NCBI GenBank assembly: GCA_963966185.1
Contig: CAWZYM010000283.1
Span: 895,001 to 959,000, forward strand
From: Rhabditoides inermis
Taxonomy: Eukaryota; Nematoda; Chromadorea; Rhabditida; Rhabditidae
DNA: 64,000 nt
Direction: 5' to 3'
Shown: positions 1 to 12,329 of the stretch, one piece after another
How the letters are laid out: the number at the start of each line of letters is the position of its first letter
Numbering within the stretch: the stretch's first letter is position 1
Made by a program: the position numbers and the translations under genes
Notes under the pieces: model-generated
Told to the model about the DNA's origin: nothing
Seen by the model: the letters and a program-made list of their open reading frames with translations, nothing else
The model's database searches: none

Positions 1-201
1 CTCGGCAATAGCGCGCAAAACAAGAGAGACAGACGGTTATGGCACCGTATTTCGAACTGCAAGCGAAGTAGATCGAAAACTATCGCTCTGGCGCAGAGTA
101 TATTTACCTTTGTGCTACTTGATTCGAGATGAACATTCTGATTCTGATACATTAAGTTCACGTCACACAGCTACAATATTACTACTTCCCTGTCTTGACA
201 G

Positions 202-3039
202 GATTTCGACAACGACCTGTTCACGATGACGGGCATCCTGCTCGGAATGGGCGCGCTGTTTGTCTACCTCGGAGTACTCAGATACTTTGGATTCTTCAAC
301 CAGTACAACGTGGGTTGTCCCTGGGGCTTTGTGGGTGGTCTCGTTGAGAGAACGGGTTTAGAGGGATAGAGAGGAGAGCGGACATTTTGTGAGGCTTTGT
401 ATATAAAATAAATGATAAATGAAAAGAGAGTGTTTACAGATTCTTATCCTGACGATCAAGAAGTCTCTTCCCTCGATGCTCCGATTCATGACGTGCGCGA
501 TAGTACTGTACACTGGATTCCTGATGGCTGGATGGGTCATCATCGGACCATACAGTCTCAAGGTGGGTTGTGGCTACTGTATGTGGGGTACGGTAGACAG
601 ACAGTTCTATTTTTGTTACCCAGTAATGTTTACAACAGAAATAAATGTTATACGATAGTGAGAACAGAAACCCTAGGCTTTGGAGGAGCGGCGTCGTTTT
701 GCTGTTTGTGGACGATTAGTTTGTTGTATAGCCACGTGCGATAGACTTTTGTGGTACCGACGATGAGAATGAAGTTGCAGATGGATTGCGTACAGAACGC
801 GAGAAACATGTGACGACCGATGAGACCTAAATAGTCATTAGAACACTTTGATAATGTGATCCAATCTAAATTTCGATGTGGTACCTGATAATCGACTAAG
901 CGGTAGGTGTTGTCGGAACATGATGAGTCCGGCGTCAACCCCGTTGACAGAGAAAACGAGAAATATCTGGAAAGTACTTTCTAAAAATAACATTTCAATG
1001 TATGTGCAAGATGAATTGTGGTCTGTGAACAAGACGAAAGGACGTGATTTTCACGACAGGTGAAGTCAGGAATTTTCATCATAGAATCACCTGCATCCAA
1101 AGTTGAATCGTAAGCATTTTATGAAGCCGTTTTGATTTCTCGCTCATTTGAGTTTTGTTGATGAGTTTGAGAATGGTCACGTTGATACCGACTATGAAGA
1201 GAAAGAATAACAATGCTCCAGCTGAAGAAAAATTAATGAAATATTGTGCTAATAATTACCGGAAATTCCGATAAATTGCGAATTGTCCGACACGATACTG
1301 TCGTCAAATAGGAAAATGTAGGAGGAGGAATTGAATATCTTTGAGTTTGCGAAAAATACGAGATCGGGCTGGGATAGCTAAATTATTAAGAAATTTAAGT
1401 TGGCTCGATGTTAGTTACCACTCTATCGCGGAATGTTTCGTCGCTCTCCCAACTCTGCAGCAATGGAATGGAGTTTTGAATGACACACGCAACTAAAGTA
1501 GCTATATATAATGATAATAAAGGCGCCTCCAACTTCGCAGTCCGTAAGCCTTCCACCATGTTGGTGTGATGATTGTTTTGAGCGATCCGTTGGGAAGAAC
1601 AACGCTGAGACGATAAGCGTAGGTGATTGAGTAGGAGGCTCCACCATACGCAATGCCGTTCACCATTATGAACTAAAGACGTGATTTGTATGTTTCGCTT
1701 TTCAAAAAGTTATGGTTTTGTGTATGATACAGTTTCGTTTACAAAATTACCATAAACATGAATATAGCAGTGTTGCTGGTGTTTGATAGATATCCGTCGC
1801 TGTAGAGCAGTGAATAGGGGAATATCATAGCAGGGCGGGTGAACGAAACCACGAGTTCACCGAGTAGAGTGAGAATCTGTATGATGATGTTTTATGATTT
1901 TGATTTATATTTCAATGCTTACCGCTAGATGCAGTACATAGTATTTGTACGTGTTCATGGCGCTTGGTGAGACGTAGAGTATCAAGTACATTAGTGTTCC
2001 AGCGCAGATGCATTGAAACACAGTGATGACGTGGTATATTATTGAGAAGAGAAACGAGTATTCGTTCATGTCGTACATTGTTACTTGTTACAATGGCGTT
2101 CAGAGCAATGAATCCAAAAGATTGCTGGTATCTGATAACTGCGATACTCGTAATTGTTACAGATGTTTTTATAAATTGCCTCGGCTGATAAAAGTCAACG
2201 CAACAGGTGTAAGCTATAAGCGGCTGAAAAGCCTCTCATCCGAGGACAGTTTTTAATTCAATTACTTGAACAGAGAACAGTCACGTTTATAGCACATGTG
2301 TGTAAAATAATACGAAATGACGATTTGTGACATGGAATCTTCTTCGATCGGTCGCTGTTTTCAGCACCTGTAGTAATCTAATCATTCCATCGTTTGCAGT
2401 TCCGCACTCTGTCCGAGTCGTCGGAGGCGCTGTTCTCTCTGCTCAACGGAGACGACATGTTCGCCACATTCTACACCATCAACGACAGCAACACCACCAT
2501 TAAGGTGGGTGGGGCGGGCACTTTGAAGTATCTCACGTGAAAACTGGATGTCGAGAATCGGTCTAGCTGTGTTAGCGGTGTTTGCGGTTGAGAGTGTCTC
2601 GGAAGTTGGGCAGTTATTCCAATTCGAAACACGTGAAAATTGAACAGATGGTTGAGTTGCAAATGGATTGTCGTGCAGCGCAGTTTTTATTATTGAGTGC
2701 ATTGATAGTTGCTGTATCTTTCAGTACTGTTGCATATATCTAGTCATCTAGTGTTCGGTTTGAGAAAGCTGATCAAGAAGGGATTGCGCTTCAATGAGTT
2801 CAACAAGTGGTGGTGATCAATCGATAATCGATCGATACCAGGTGTTCGGCACGATCTACATCTACTGTTTCGTGTCGCTGTTCATCTACGTGGTGCTGTC
2901 ACTCTTCATTGCCATCATCATGGATGCGTATGAGATTGTCAAGGTGAGGAGAGAGAGGGGGGAGGGAGAGAGAGGGGGGAGGGAGAGAGAGGCAGAGAGG
3001 GAGGGAGGAGGAAAGAGGGAGACAGAGAAAGGAAGGGGG

Positions 3040-3090
<51 letters not shown>

Positions 3091-4279
3091 AGGGAGAGAT
3101 GGAGAAGGGGAGGGATGGAGGAGAAGAAGGAGAGAAGGAGTGACGGTGGGTAGAAAGAGAAATGTTTGGTGCACTTTTTTAGTTTGGATATGTTTCACGT
3201 ACTATGTTTATGTGGCAAGAATACAGGAAGAACAATTCGAAGCTGCGCTCAATTGAGCTCATTCTGTGTTGTGTTTGAATTTTTATGTTTCACATTCATC
3301 AGACGTGATTGGTGGATTGGGTGTGAGAAAAGTAGTTTTATTTTCTGTCTCTGTATATGAAGTTATGAAGTGAGTATTAATAAGTAGTAAATTCAGTCAA
3401 GATGAATTACTGGTGGAGTTGGTGACTATTGGCGAATGCTGGTGCATACTGGTGAATACTGGTGACTACTGGTAAACTGGTGACTTCACGTTCCTCCCTA
3501 GGACCGCTACTCTGCGGGTCTGACGGTGGAGCGCAGCACACTCAAGGACTTTGTCGCCTCCTCTCCACCCCCGGAACTCAGCAACCCCAGCACACAGGTG
3601 GGTTGTAGTTACATGTTTGTTTACGTGTTTACTTGTTTACATGTGTACTAAGACACTTTTTGTTCCATTCGGCGGTCAAGGTGTGGTACCGCTAATTTAG
3701 CATTGCAAGTGAAACTGACTGGTTGTAATAGTCGTCATTACTAGTTGTACTACTCGGCGCATGCTTACTCTCGCATTTCAGGCGCAGTTCTCTCCGTCTG
3801 CTCTGCTGAATTTGGGTAGGTGCGTCACTAACACCCATGGCTCTATCGCTTGGTGGTGGTCCCGTTGGCGCACACTTTTTTTGTTACTTTTGTTTGTTAT
3901 GTTTACTAGCATTTGGTGGTTGGTGGCACCTGAGCATGTCTCTATCGCTTGACTGTGCGCAACGTGCTTGGAGGATTCGAGTGACTACGCACTGTGCGAC
4001 TGTTGTGCTTGATATGTTTGATATGTTTGCCCTAATTGTCTGGCTGCGCGTTGCAGGAACTGGCAGCGACTCGAATAGCCGCAGCAGCCGCGCGCTCCGG
4101 TGGATCGACCGCGTGAGGGACGCGCTCCGAGGCGGCTCCGACCGCACGAGGCTTGTCTCCGTTCCGCTTGTTTACTTGTTTACCTCGGTTCACCGTCTTT
4201 TTCCAGGTTTGACTCGTTCGAAAACCCCTTGAGCGACACGCGCGTTGCGGGCGATCTTCACATGCGATCGGCGGCGTAG
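202..4279 (+). CDS. cup-5: TRPML (mucolipin) channel, 3' half; cup-5-like
   Basis: Endolysosomal cation channel of the mucolipin family, cut by the left edge of the window. Exons read at about 202-309, 440-562, 2400-2504, 2842-2943, 3502-3597, 3782-3815 and 4055 onwards; all internal phases agree. The first two exons encode the TM3-TM5 region (ILLGMGALFVYLGVLRY, then SLPSMLRFMTCAIVLYTG). Exon 3 carries the family's pore signature NGDDMF after SEALFSLL, and exon 4 encodes the last helix (FIYVVLSLFIAIIMDAYE). A short Ser-rich tail follows. The end is ambiguous. Reading through gives a stop at 4230-4232. A GC-AG intron at about 4150-4206 (its GTTTACTTGTTTAC tract is typical of introns here) gives ENPLSDTR and a stop at 4277-4279, which I prefer. 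C. elegans has one TRPML gene, cup-5; the symbol rests on family identity only. A chemoreceptor gene lies antisense in the 563-2399 intron. Confidence 0.9.
648..2078 (-). CDS. Nematode Srh/Str-like chemoreceptor GPCR nested in the TRPML intron
   Basis: Complete seven-transmembrane receptor read from an ATG at 2078 to a TAA at 648-650, roughly 335 residues. The first exon starts MYDMNEYSFLF and ends with SPSAMNTYKYYVLHL, the loop after TM1 typical of nematode Srh/Str receptors. Later exons give LTLLGELVVSFTRPAMIFPY (TM2), GGASYSITYAYRLSVVLPNG (end of TM3), a TM5 exon with NSIPLLQSW, and SEKSKRLHKMLTIQLWMQ, the conserved motif before TM6. The last exon carries TM7 and a basic tail (GRHMFLAFCTQSICNF). 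All junctions are in phase if a 41-nt intron (donor GTTGGA, acceptor CTACTTTAG, about 1493-1533) is used. Without it there is an apparent frameshift near 1520, so this short intron is the weakest point. It lies wholly inside the 563-2399 intron of the channel on the opposite strand. Family assignment is from motif pattern only. Confidence 0.75.
2945..3160. repeat. (GA)n-rich microsatellite in TRPML intron
   Basis: Purine tract of GAGAGA/GGGAGA directly downstream of the donor at 2944. Open frames across it encode only Arg-Glu or Ser-Leu runs and are not genes. Confidence 0.9.
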
Positions 4280-4772
4280 GGTTACTGTAGGTCTAGGTAT
4301 ACTGTAGGAGAGGTAGTGTCTGGTTGCTCAGAGAGATTGCGTCCAGTGTGCTAGTTTTACCTCCTGATTTTTTGTGCGACATTAACAATATGATTGTTTG
4401 TGTGTTTTTATTGTGAGAGAGATCATAATACCTTGTGTATACCAAGATTTGCGTATATGTTTTTGCTATAGGTTCTATGTTCGATTGAAAATCTCGGAGA
4501 TATTTTATCCGTCTCTCTGTGTTTGTTTGTGTATTCGAAATGCGTGTGTGACTGTGATTTGAATTACGAATCAGAACTATATACTTAAATGTATATAAAT
4601 ATACGAAATACTATGTATGATATAAAGTTATTTTTAAATTCTGGTTGGTGACTTATTGGTAGGTATTTGGAGGTTTTCGAATTTTCTTCTTTCACTCATC
4701 ATTTTTCTCTCTTTCCATCTATCACTTACCGTAATGATAAACCATATTAGTTTGAGTATAGTGTGAGAGTGA

Positions 4773-4980
4773 GTGATCGTTGTATCCGGGTTCATTTGTG
4801 ACCGGTTAGCATGTCCGGTGGTTGGCATAAAACCACCGCGCTGCACCCACTGCCTCCTTCATACTGACGTGAGTGTCCCTCCATCCCCCCTCTCTCTCAC
4901 CCCCCCCCCCCCCTCTCTATTTCTCTCTCTCTCACCCCCCCTTCTCTTTTTCTCTTTCTCTCTTTCTCTCTTTCTCTCTT

Positions 4981-5030
<50 letters not shown>

Positions 5031-5391
5031 CCATACATTCCTTCAAGATATCCAAGCGATCGTCTACCGTATCCGTTTCAATGCCAGGATCCGATGTCAA
5101 ATTTCGTCGAATGAGCAACGTATCCAAAACCACATGTGAGAAGAGAATTGATCAATATCAATCGATAACCAGCGTGTTTCAGTTCTGGTAACGTTGGTGA
5201 CAGTGGTTCTGGTGTTGTTCCCGGACCTGGTGTCCTTGCTCACCCCTACCCACCCGTTTGTCATCTCTACACCAATCTTGTTGCGCATACCAGTCAACAC
5301 TGCCCTCTATCTGCACAGACATGCCCGCATCCGATCCGCCTTTGTCAGACTTATCCGATTCGAAGGCATCTCACACTTCAGCCACAGCTAG
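4773..5391 (+). pseudogene. C-terminal remnant of a seven-transmembrane receptor
   Basis: Three joinable exons remain. The first (about 4773-4868) encodes IVVSGFICDRLACPVVGIKP and ends at a GTGAGT donor. The second (about 5048-5136) is Ser/Arg-rich with KFRRMSNVSKTT, like a third cytoplasmic loop. The third (about 5183-5391) encodes FLVTLVTVVLVLFPDLVSLL, a second hydrophobic stretch, then NTALYLHRHARIRSAFVRLI, which resembles the end of TM7 and helix 8, and a TAG. Phases agree. Stop codons lie directly upstream and the stretch back to the TRPML end at 4279 has no coding signal, so TM1 to about TM5 are missing. The intron is expanded by C- and CT-runs (4880-5032). It may be a truncated pseudogene or the tail of a gene whose start I failed to see. 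A decayed copy of the first exon lies at 11206-11330. Confidence 0.45.
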
Positions 5392-5753
5392 TACTCATCC
5401 CCCAATCCACAACGTTCTATTACATGTCAGTCACAGTCAGCATTTCATTTGTCCCCACTAAAGCGGCATTTTGATTAATTTCGTTGAGTTCTACCTTTTT
5501 TCTGGAACAATCACATCTAGAACTGTAAACTGTACTGCTTCTTGATCCGTTCGCCGAGTTCAGATCAACGATAGGTGGCGTACTTTCTCTCTTTTGGCTT
5601 ACTGTTCTAGATACACGACACATTTAAAGCTCTCCTCATCAGCAAACTTTTCGAACACATTTTACTCATTCAAACGCATTGGTGTGACCAGGTATATTTG
5701 TGCATCTCCAAAAGAGCAATGTTTAGGGGGGGGGAAGGAATGGCAATTGTAGC
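5392..5753. other. Short intergenic region, nothing recognised
   Basis: Lies between the receptor remnant and the stop codon of the lectin gene. It has a G-run at about 5729-5738 and no convincing coding signal. Confidence 0.5.
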
Positions 5754-8700
5754 CTATGCCCTGTTGGCTTTCATCCGGAACTTGTCCATAGTAGCGTAGG
5801 CAGTGGACGGCGTACACAGCAGCTCATCGATCCCGTTCACTATATCGTCATAGTCGGGATGCGATCTGCCAGTGTTGTCCATCTGAAATCGATCGTTCCC
5901 ACTCTCCGTCCTCTCGGAACCAACCTGATATTTGTACTGTTTCTTGTACGAGAATCGGCGGAAAGCGTCGTCGCCAGCCCTGAAACTCAAGCTAACTCAA
6001 CGCCCGCTCGAAATACAGCATTGCTATACGTAGTTGAAAATAAGAAGACACGAACCTTCCGCCCGACGGCGCATGAATGCCAATAATATTCACGTCGGGA
6101 TGTTGCGAGAGCAGACCGTTCGTGGAACGTTTCCAATTCTGCTCGTTGAGAAAGTCGACAGAGAAAGTGTTCGTCGTCCAAAAAAACCAGCCGTTCGACT
6201 GGTATTCTCGTTCAATGCCCTCTGGCTGGGTGGGATGATGCACATAGTAGATGAGGAACTGGAACCGATCACATAGTCGTCAGAAAATAAGATGCTCACC
6301 TTTTTCACGTCAGGATTCACCCTAGCGGCGTCCGAGAATTGATCGGTCGCTTGCTAAACGCGCTATGTCTCTCTCTCTCTCTCTCTCTCTCTTTAACACA
6401 ATCATCTGTGACTGACATCAATTCCAAGGTAAGGGTGGTTCATTTCAGAAAGAGGCGCATAAGCCTTCCCGTTGTTCTCTCTCGCTGATGCTTCGTGGAA
6501 ATTGGTGAAAATTGTGTCTCTTCCATAATATTGCTGCAATCGTTCAGCTTCGAACAAATTCGTTTCTTTTTCCGCCCATTTGATGTCCCGATTGAACTTG
6601 TTGATCATTCCGTTCCTTCCCTCCGAGGCGCGAACATTGAACGTAGACGAACGGCCTAGAATCGTGTTGCGTGAGAGCTGATCATTCACCGGGCAGTACT
6701 TCCATAGCCAATCACTCTGATCTCTCGGTATTTGTCGCCGTCTGGACCAGTGAGCAGCTTATCGAACATCTTAGTACAACACATTACAAGTTCGTATTAG
6801 ATATTCGGTACTACTAACCGTCGTCAGTAGATCGAGAAGTTTTTCTTTCATGTAGAACGCACAGTTCTGCACGTAAACAATGCATTAGGAAACGGAAACA
6901 TGTACGAACCTCGGTAGGAATGACGACAATGAATACGTAGCTCATTGTGCAAGTGTAGCATATACGACCAACCGGCGCCTAAAAAACCAGCACTTCTAAC
7001 TTTTTGACAACTGCAATACCGTTATATGCTAACACAGCCACACTATTGAACAAACATGATCACAAATCATTTTGCGCGGTTTCGACGATCATTCTAAGCA
7101 CAATGAGCTACGTTGAAACAGAGATGAGAGCGCGAGAAAAGGTGCGGTAAGAAGAGAGAGATCAGATAGCGCGACAGTGTGGTTCAGCTTGTACCCGCAG
7201 CGAAAACGAGCTGTGCACATGCCGTTCCTCTCTCTCTATCTCGTTCAGTCACCTCGTTCAGTCATCAGAGTGACACATGTGGTCGCGACAACTGATACGT
7301 CGCCGTCTGCGCCCTCTCCTCTCGCCACAGTCTTTTGCGCCATAATTCAAATGTTTAGCCGTCAATAGTAGGCTTCATTCCGCGCACTGTGCATGGTTGC
7401 GGAACTGACCGGCGTGCCGTCGAGGTACTCGAAGTCGGCGGCTCGGTCGGTGGTGTGCGCGGGGCACACGCAGTGTCCGTCCACGCACACCGACGTGCCG
7501 GGGCAGTTGCACGACACAATCGAAGACGACTCCGCGTTCAGCGCTCAACACGTCAATCACCCGCAAATCAAACAGTTCCAAAAACCATAGCTGTACTATT
7601 CCAATTTTCGATGTGTGTGAATCATAATGACTAATAAACTATTCTAATTCTACTCCAATCTCTCCGCCACTCATTGTCATGTTACTGTATCAAAATTTCT
7701 CGGACGGACTATTTTGTTCGTTCGAATCGCAAGAGATAATGGGAAAGTAAGAGAGAGTGGGCGCGCTAACCGTCTGCGTCTCTTCTCTCCCCACAGTCTT
7801 TTCGCGCGCGAATTCAAATATTTCGCAATTAATAGGAGTCTAAATTTCGAGCCCTGTGAAAATGTATCCCCCTCGCTCACTTGCCGCGCATAGAACGGGC
7901 AGTTCTGTGAAGGGGGCGATGTCGGTGTACTTGACCTGCCCGCTGACCCGTATCAGTCCGAGAGTGTACGCGCCCCCGAGAGCCGTGAGCTGCGGCGTGC
8001 GAGTGCCCTTTGCGCCACGAACCCAGTCCTTGTTATCGAACGTCGACTGCAAGATTGTTCCCACTCAACATGTTCATATTGTTGCACAATACACGTTTAT
8101 TATGATAGTTTCATAAAAACAATCGCCTTTAACGACTTATGTTGGTGTCACTCGTACCTTGACACCCGATGAAGTGTACATGCCCCAGCTGAGTTCGTCG
8201 TCCGAGTGAGTGAGAATGTCGGCTGAGCCCGGAAGACGCACCGGATGAGCCTAGAGTCGTGTGATAAAGTGATTAGCTCAGGTAGCGTCTACTAGCCATC
8301 ATAAGCACTATGCTAGAAATCACCTCCTTCAGCAGACTGGTAATCTTTCCAGACTTCAAGAACACAGAGTCGACGGGAGTGTAGTCCTTGTCCCAGAACA
8401 TTTTGCATCTGACATGGAACACTTGCAGGGCAGGGCCATCGTATCGGAAAACCCACTTGCTGTGTAGTTTCTTGTTATCTTGGATCAGCGTGCGCTGGGT
8501 CATAGTGGTGGCATAGTGGTTGTATGTGAGGTAGAAGCATGTGAACGATTCGAAGACGGTGGGAATGCCGAAGTGGTCGTTGCTCATTTCGCACCACTTC
8601 TTCAGTGAACGATCTAGAACAAGCAGTTACGAACGAGGCAATCAGCAAATTACGTCACCGGTATACGACGATTCAGCAACGCAGATGACGTAGTGCCTGA

Positions 8701-10598
8701 AAACAGAATGAAGGTCGTCATCAAAAGCGTCACATACGAATCGGCGGTAGTTCCATTGACGAGAGGCAGAGGCGAGAACGAGGCACGGTGATGGGTGACC
8801 ATACTACGCTGGCCTGCGACGTACTCACGACGTTCGTTCGTATTCAGAATGTGCACCGTGGCTGGAAAGAGGATCAAAGAGTAGGGTATCATGCACTCAC
8901 TGCTGTTGTCTGCGAGTAAAGCCTCATTTCTCGCAGAATGAGGCAGCAGCCAAAAATGGCCGAGATCCTGCTGATTGGCCAACACTGAAGTAGCGGTCAG
9001 TCTCTTATTAGAAGCTCCCTTCAATACTAACTTCGAAACGCCTTCGAAACACGACCAAACGTGATTCGAATGCGTTTTGAAGAGACAGTAGGACACTACT
9101 TGCATGAAACAACCACGCACCTGTGAATAGCGACTGCATGACTTTCGTGGCATGTGTGAGTCGCTTGGCCTTGTTCGCAGCACACAGTGCATCTCGCAGA
9201 CCCGCCGCCGTCTAGATCATATACAGAACTCAGAACTCATGTTCATCTCGAAACAAGTAGCACACAGGTCAAAAGGAAGACGGAAGAGGAAGACGGAAAG
9301 AGGATCGTTTCCCAAGTACACATGACCAGTACCTTGACAAAGTAGTAGCACTGGTTCTGTATCATGTGGAATCCGTGTGGGCACACCGTCGAGTGCTCGA
9401 AGAGGCACTCGAAGCTGTCCGCGCCATACTGAAATACACGATCTGTTCACTAAAGTTCCCGCCATTGCTCCAGATCAATTCGTCGCGCACCAGTCGCACG
9501 CAATGGCGGTTTTGCACCGGGTGCGCGCAAGCAGCGGAATTTGGAATATATATACGAAAGCAATCCTTGATCGATAATCTTATCGTGATCGATAATCGAA
9601 AAAAATCTTATCGTGATCGAAAACTTAGTGATGATCTCGTAAATGGTTTACCACAATGTATAGAGCGTGCTTGCGCACATATCGTGATCCTGTCAATATG
9701 GAGAGAACTTTATCTACTCTCATGAGGGGACATACTAGTCCACTTCTCACATTTTGCAGCTTGCCGGAAAAGCGTTGCGACTTGCAGAACTGCTCGGCGC
9801 GCTCTCTCGTCTCCGCGTAGAGAATCTACAATCAAAATTAGTTAGCCGATAATGAGGCCAAATCGGAATGTTGTACGCACCTTCTTGACACATCTCGTGT
9901 TCCTATCCTGCATGCCAGCTGTGGCAAACAGACCCTTCGTGCAGAACTCAGTGAAGTCGTCCGTTCCTGAGAAATATCAGAATGTTTATCTCGAATCAAG
10001 TAGCACATATTACCGATTACGTAATTTACTGTGAGATACGGTGAAGTACAGTGATACAATGCCTATTGCGAGTTTGCGAGCTCCAACAACACGGATTTCG
10101 GTGGTCCGGATGCGTACGTGCTATTGGTAATGCTTGTCATCTCTGAACAAACTCTGCTAAGAAGAGGTGAAATGAAACTGCGCGTCAAGTCGACTATGTT
10201 GCTATGATTGTCTGTCCTATATCATATGAATCGTACTCGTAGACGTATCAGTCATTTGATATTGATATTTCGACACACTATCAATCAATGTCAAACATCT
10301 ACAATCTACGCGCATCATTCGACATTACGGACCAGAACCACCTACGCGCATCAATCGATATCCAATACATACGCGCAACATTATGGGAAATTTTCATGGG
10401 TAAATATATACAAACGATAGCGGTTACTCGTATGACATTCGCACCAATGCGTTACACGCGGGTAGAGTTAGGAAAAAGAAGACGAAAAGAGTAAGAGGAA
10501 GACGGAAGAGAAAGACGGACAGTGACGGCATGAGTACTACCTGCCACCGCTACTGCCAGCACAGCGACAGAGAGGAGGAGAAACGGCGACCGCCGCAT
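5754..10598 (-). CDS. Secreted C-type lectin with EGF-like and vWA-like domains
   Basis: About 760 residues in ~19 exons, ATG at 10598 to TAG at 5754-5756. The first exon is a signal peptide (MRRSPFLLLSVAVLAVAVAG), followed by a Cys-containing segment. A C-type-lectin-like domain follows: CPHGFHMIQNQCYYFV, an exon starting TAAGLRDALC, GHFWLLP, and HYVICVAESS at the end. A second lectin-like region has LSWGMYTSSGV, DNKDWVRGAKGTRTP and LPVLCAA. A short Cys-rich EGF/EB-like module (CNCPGTSVCVDGHCVCP, about 7420-7540) precedes a vWA-like domain: SYVFIVVIPTEN, KEKLLDLLTTMFDKLL, EIRVIGYGS, FNRDIKWAEKETN, then DAARVNPDVKKFLIYYVHH. The classical MIDAS DxSxS is not evident, so metal binding is doubtful. 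Nematodes have many secreted CLEC/vWA proteins, commonly linked to gut or innate-immune roles; that role is inference here. Several introns carry dispersed repeats (see 7285-7375, 7762-7835, 9230-9255, 10000-10090). Confidence 0.8.
7285..7375 (+). repeat. Dispersed intron repeat R1, copy 1
   Basis: Contains CCGTCTGCGCCCTCTCCTCT then CGCCACAGTCTTTTGCGC and an AATTCAAAT tail. Related copies lie at 7762-7835 (same strand) and about 56395-56475 (opposite strand). All three are intronic, so this is likely a short mobile or amplified element. Confidence 0.6.
7762..7835 (+). repeat. Dispersed intron repeat R1, copy 2
   Basis: CCGTCTGCGTCTCTTCTCTC followed by CACAGTCTTTTCGCGCG and AATTCAAATATTT; a diverged copy of 7285-7375. 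Confidence 0.55.
9995..10085 (+). repeat. Dispersed intron repeat R2, copy 1
   Basis: Begins TCAGAATGTTTATCTCGAAT followed by CAAGTAGCACA and a GAT/ACGGTGAAGTACAG tail, ending CCTATTGCGAGTT. A matching copy is at about 56240-56355 in a chemoreceptor intron, and a short one at 9228-9258. Confidence 0.6.
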
Positions 10599-10599
10599 G

Positions 10600-11205
10600 G
10601 TTCGGAAGATAAGCGAGCAATGACGGGTGGCAGATGACAGACGAGATTCACTCACTCAGACACGGCGATGAATAGATGCTACGTTGATGGTGATTGTGAT
10701 GATTACATGCAAATTAACAAAACAACACAGCAGAAAACACACACATCATTGGGTAATTTGAGAAGCGGTCCAGAGACCAACGAGGATTCCGCGAAAAAGT
10801 CGTTCGCTGTCAGATTTTTTGACAATCTCTATGGTCAGTGCGCTCATCTTCTTGCAGTTTTAATTTTCATCTCGCCCTTTCTCCCTCTATCCCCACTTCC
10901 CCCCACTCACTGTGTCACTGTTCAACGACTCCGAGAAAGCACACATTTCTTCAAATCCACTGAGTAGAGCACAAGAAAACACATGTATAGAAACATACAC
11001 AAACTACGGTATCACTATACACTGCTCATATGAGTTTTTCGCTACGCTCACTTCTCTCCCTTTCCTTCTCCCTCTCCGGTGACTTGTTGGTGCTCAAAAT
11101 TCCCAGCTTTTAGGTTTTTGAATGAAATTGAAACAGTAAGTTATTTTTCTACTCATTTTATGGTTCTTTTCAATTAACATCGCTATAATATCGTGTTATC
11201 CCTAA
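10600..11205. other. Intergenic region upstream of lectin gene
   Basis: Divergent spacer between the lectin start (minus) and the chimeric B-box locus (plus). I see no convincing coding sequence. It presumably holds the lectin promoter, but no clear core element was identified. Confidence 0.4.
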
Positions 11206-11330
11206 GTGATCATTGTGTCCGGGTTCATTTGTGACAAACTAGCATGGGTGGCATAAAACCGGCGCGCCGCGCCCGCTTCTCATTCCTACTGACTGCACGC
11301 CACTCACCTACTAACGTGAGTATCTCTCCA
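11206..11330 (+). repeat. Decayed copy of the GPCR-remnant exon at 4773-4868
   Basis: GTGATCATTGTGTCCGGGTT followed by CATTTGTGAC, then GGTGGCATAAAACC and CTACTGAC, closely follows 4773-4868. Its receptor frame is broken by TAA (TGGGTGGCATAA). It also ends in a GTGAGTATCTCTCCAT donor. It lies directly before the B-box exon and may provide that transcript's first exon. Confidence 0.6.
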
Positions 11331-11865
11331 TCTCTCCACTTCCCCTCTCCCTTCTCTCTCTTTCTCTCACTCCTTCTCCCCCCCACTCTCCGTTCGCAGA
11401 TGTCCCCCTCCCCCTCCCTGGATGCCCTCCTCTCCCTTCCCTGCTCCGAGTGCCGGTCGCCCGCCTCCGCAGTGTGTGTCTGTGGCTGCGGGGCCGGCGT
11501 CTGCCACAAGTGCCGGATCCAACACTCGCGCAGATGCAGCGACACAAGTAAGGTACGCTGCGCCCGGTATACTCACCTAGCTAAACTGTAGTTACAGTAG
11601 TCTTGGCTTGGTATACTCGGTACAGTATTATTTCCGTATGTATATTGTAGAAACATCACTCTTGCATTGGTATACTGTAGTAACAGAAGTGTTGCCGAAG
11701 TTTACTGTAGGTACAGTACTCCTAGGTATACCGTATTCAGACTCCACTCGTGCTCTCCTCATTCGCGTGCGCCTGCATCCTGCGAGGGGCGGTCGTGTTG
11801 CTCGAAGAGCCTGTGCGAGCACTGCGGACAGAGACACATGGAACATGAGCAGATGGAGATTGTGG

Positions 11866-11867
<2 letters not shown>

Positions 11868-11936
<69 letters not shown>
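11868..11936. repeat. (CT)n microsatellite
   Basis: CT/TCTG run within the intron between the B-box and coiled-coil exons. Confidence 0.9.
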
Positions 11937-12329
11937 ATTGAACCATTCAGGACGAGGCTACTCTGAAGAGAAGCCGTGTGTTCGAGGGTGTGGACGAAGC
12001 GAACACGGCCCTCCTTCTGCTGTTCTACGACGATCAGCTGGCTGAGAAGTCGGAGAAGATCGAGTCACTCGAGGGAGCGACACAGGTGGCGGAGAGGAAG
12101 CTGGCGGACGCTTTGGAGATTATGGAACGATAGAAAGAGGTCATCGAGTCATATTCGAAGCGGGTGGCGGAGATGGTCAAGGTGTGGTGTCATTTGGAAG
12201 TGGTTGGATAGTTATTTTGACGCATTGAAGTAGTTTGAACCACTACTTCAGGAGCAGGCGGAGATCGAGCAGTATATCAAACAGCTGCAGCGACTCGAGA
12301 CCAACAGCCACACCCACTCCGACTCAGTT

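Noticed and set aside
1423..1653. Frameshift in the nested chemoreceptor
   Set aside because: A 41-nt intron with canonical ends restores phase, so a disruption need not be invoked.
2794..3198. Long open frames of Arg-Glu or Ser-Leu repeats (here and at every GA/CT tract, e.g. 40369-40848, 49420-49884, 59296-59671)
   Set aside because: They are translations of dinucleotide microsatellites and contain no real protein sequence.
4862..5040. Promoter interpretation of GGCATAAAACC shared by 4827 and 11249
   Set aside because: The surrounding sequence reads as a receptor exon ending at a donor, so the similarity is better explained by copying of an exon.
6090..6320. vWA strand ending KVSILFSDD read through from the preceding exon
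   Set aside because: A GTGAGC donor and TTCCAG acceptor remove this stretch and give KKFLIYYVHH, which fits the domain better.
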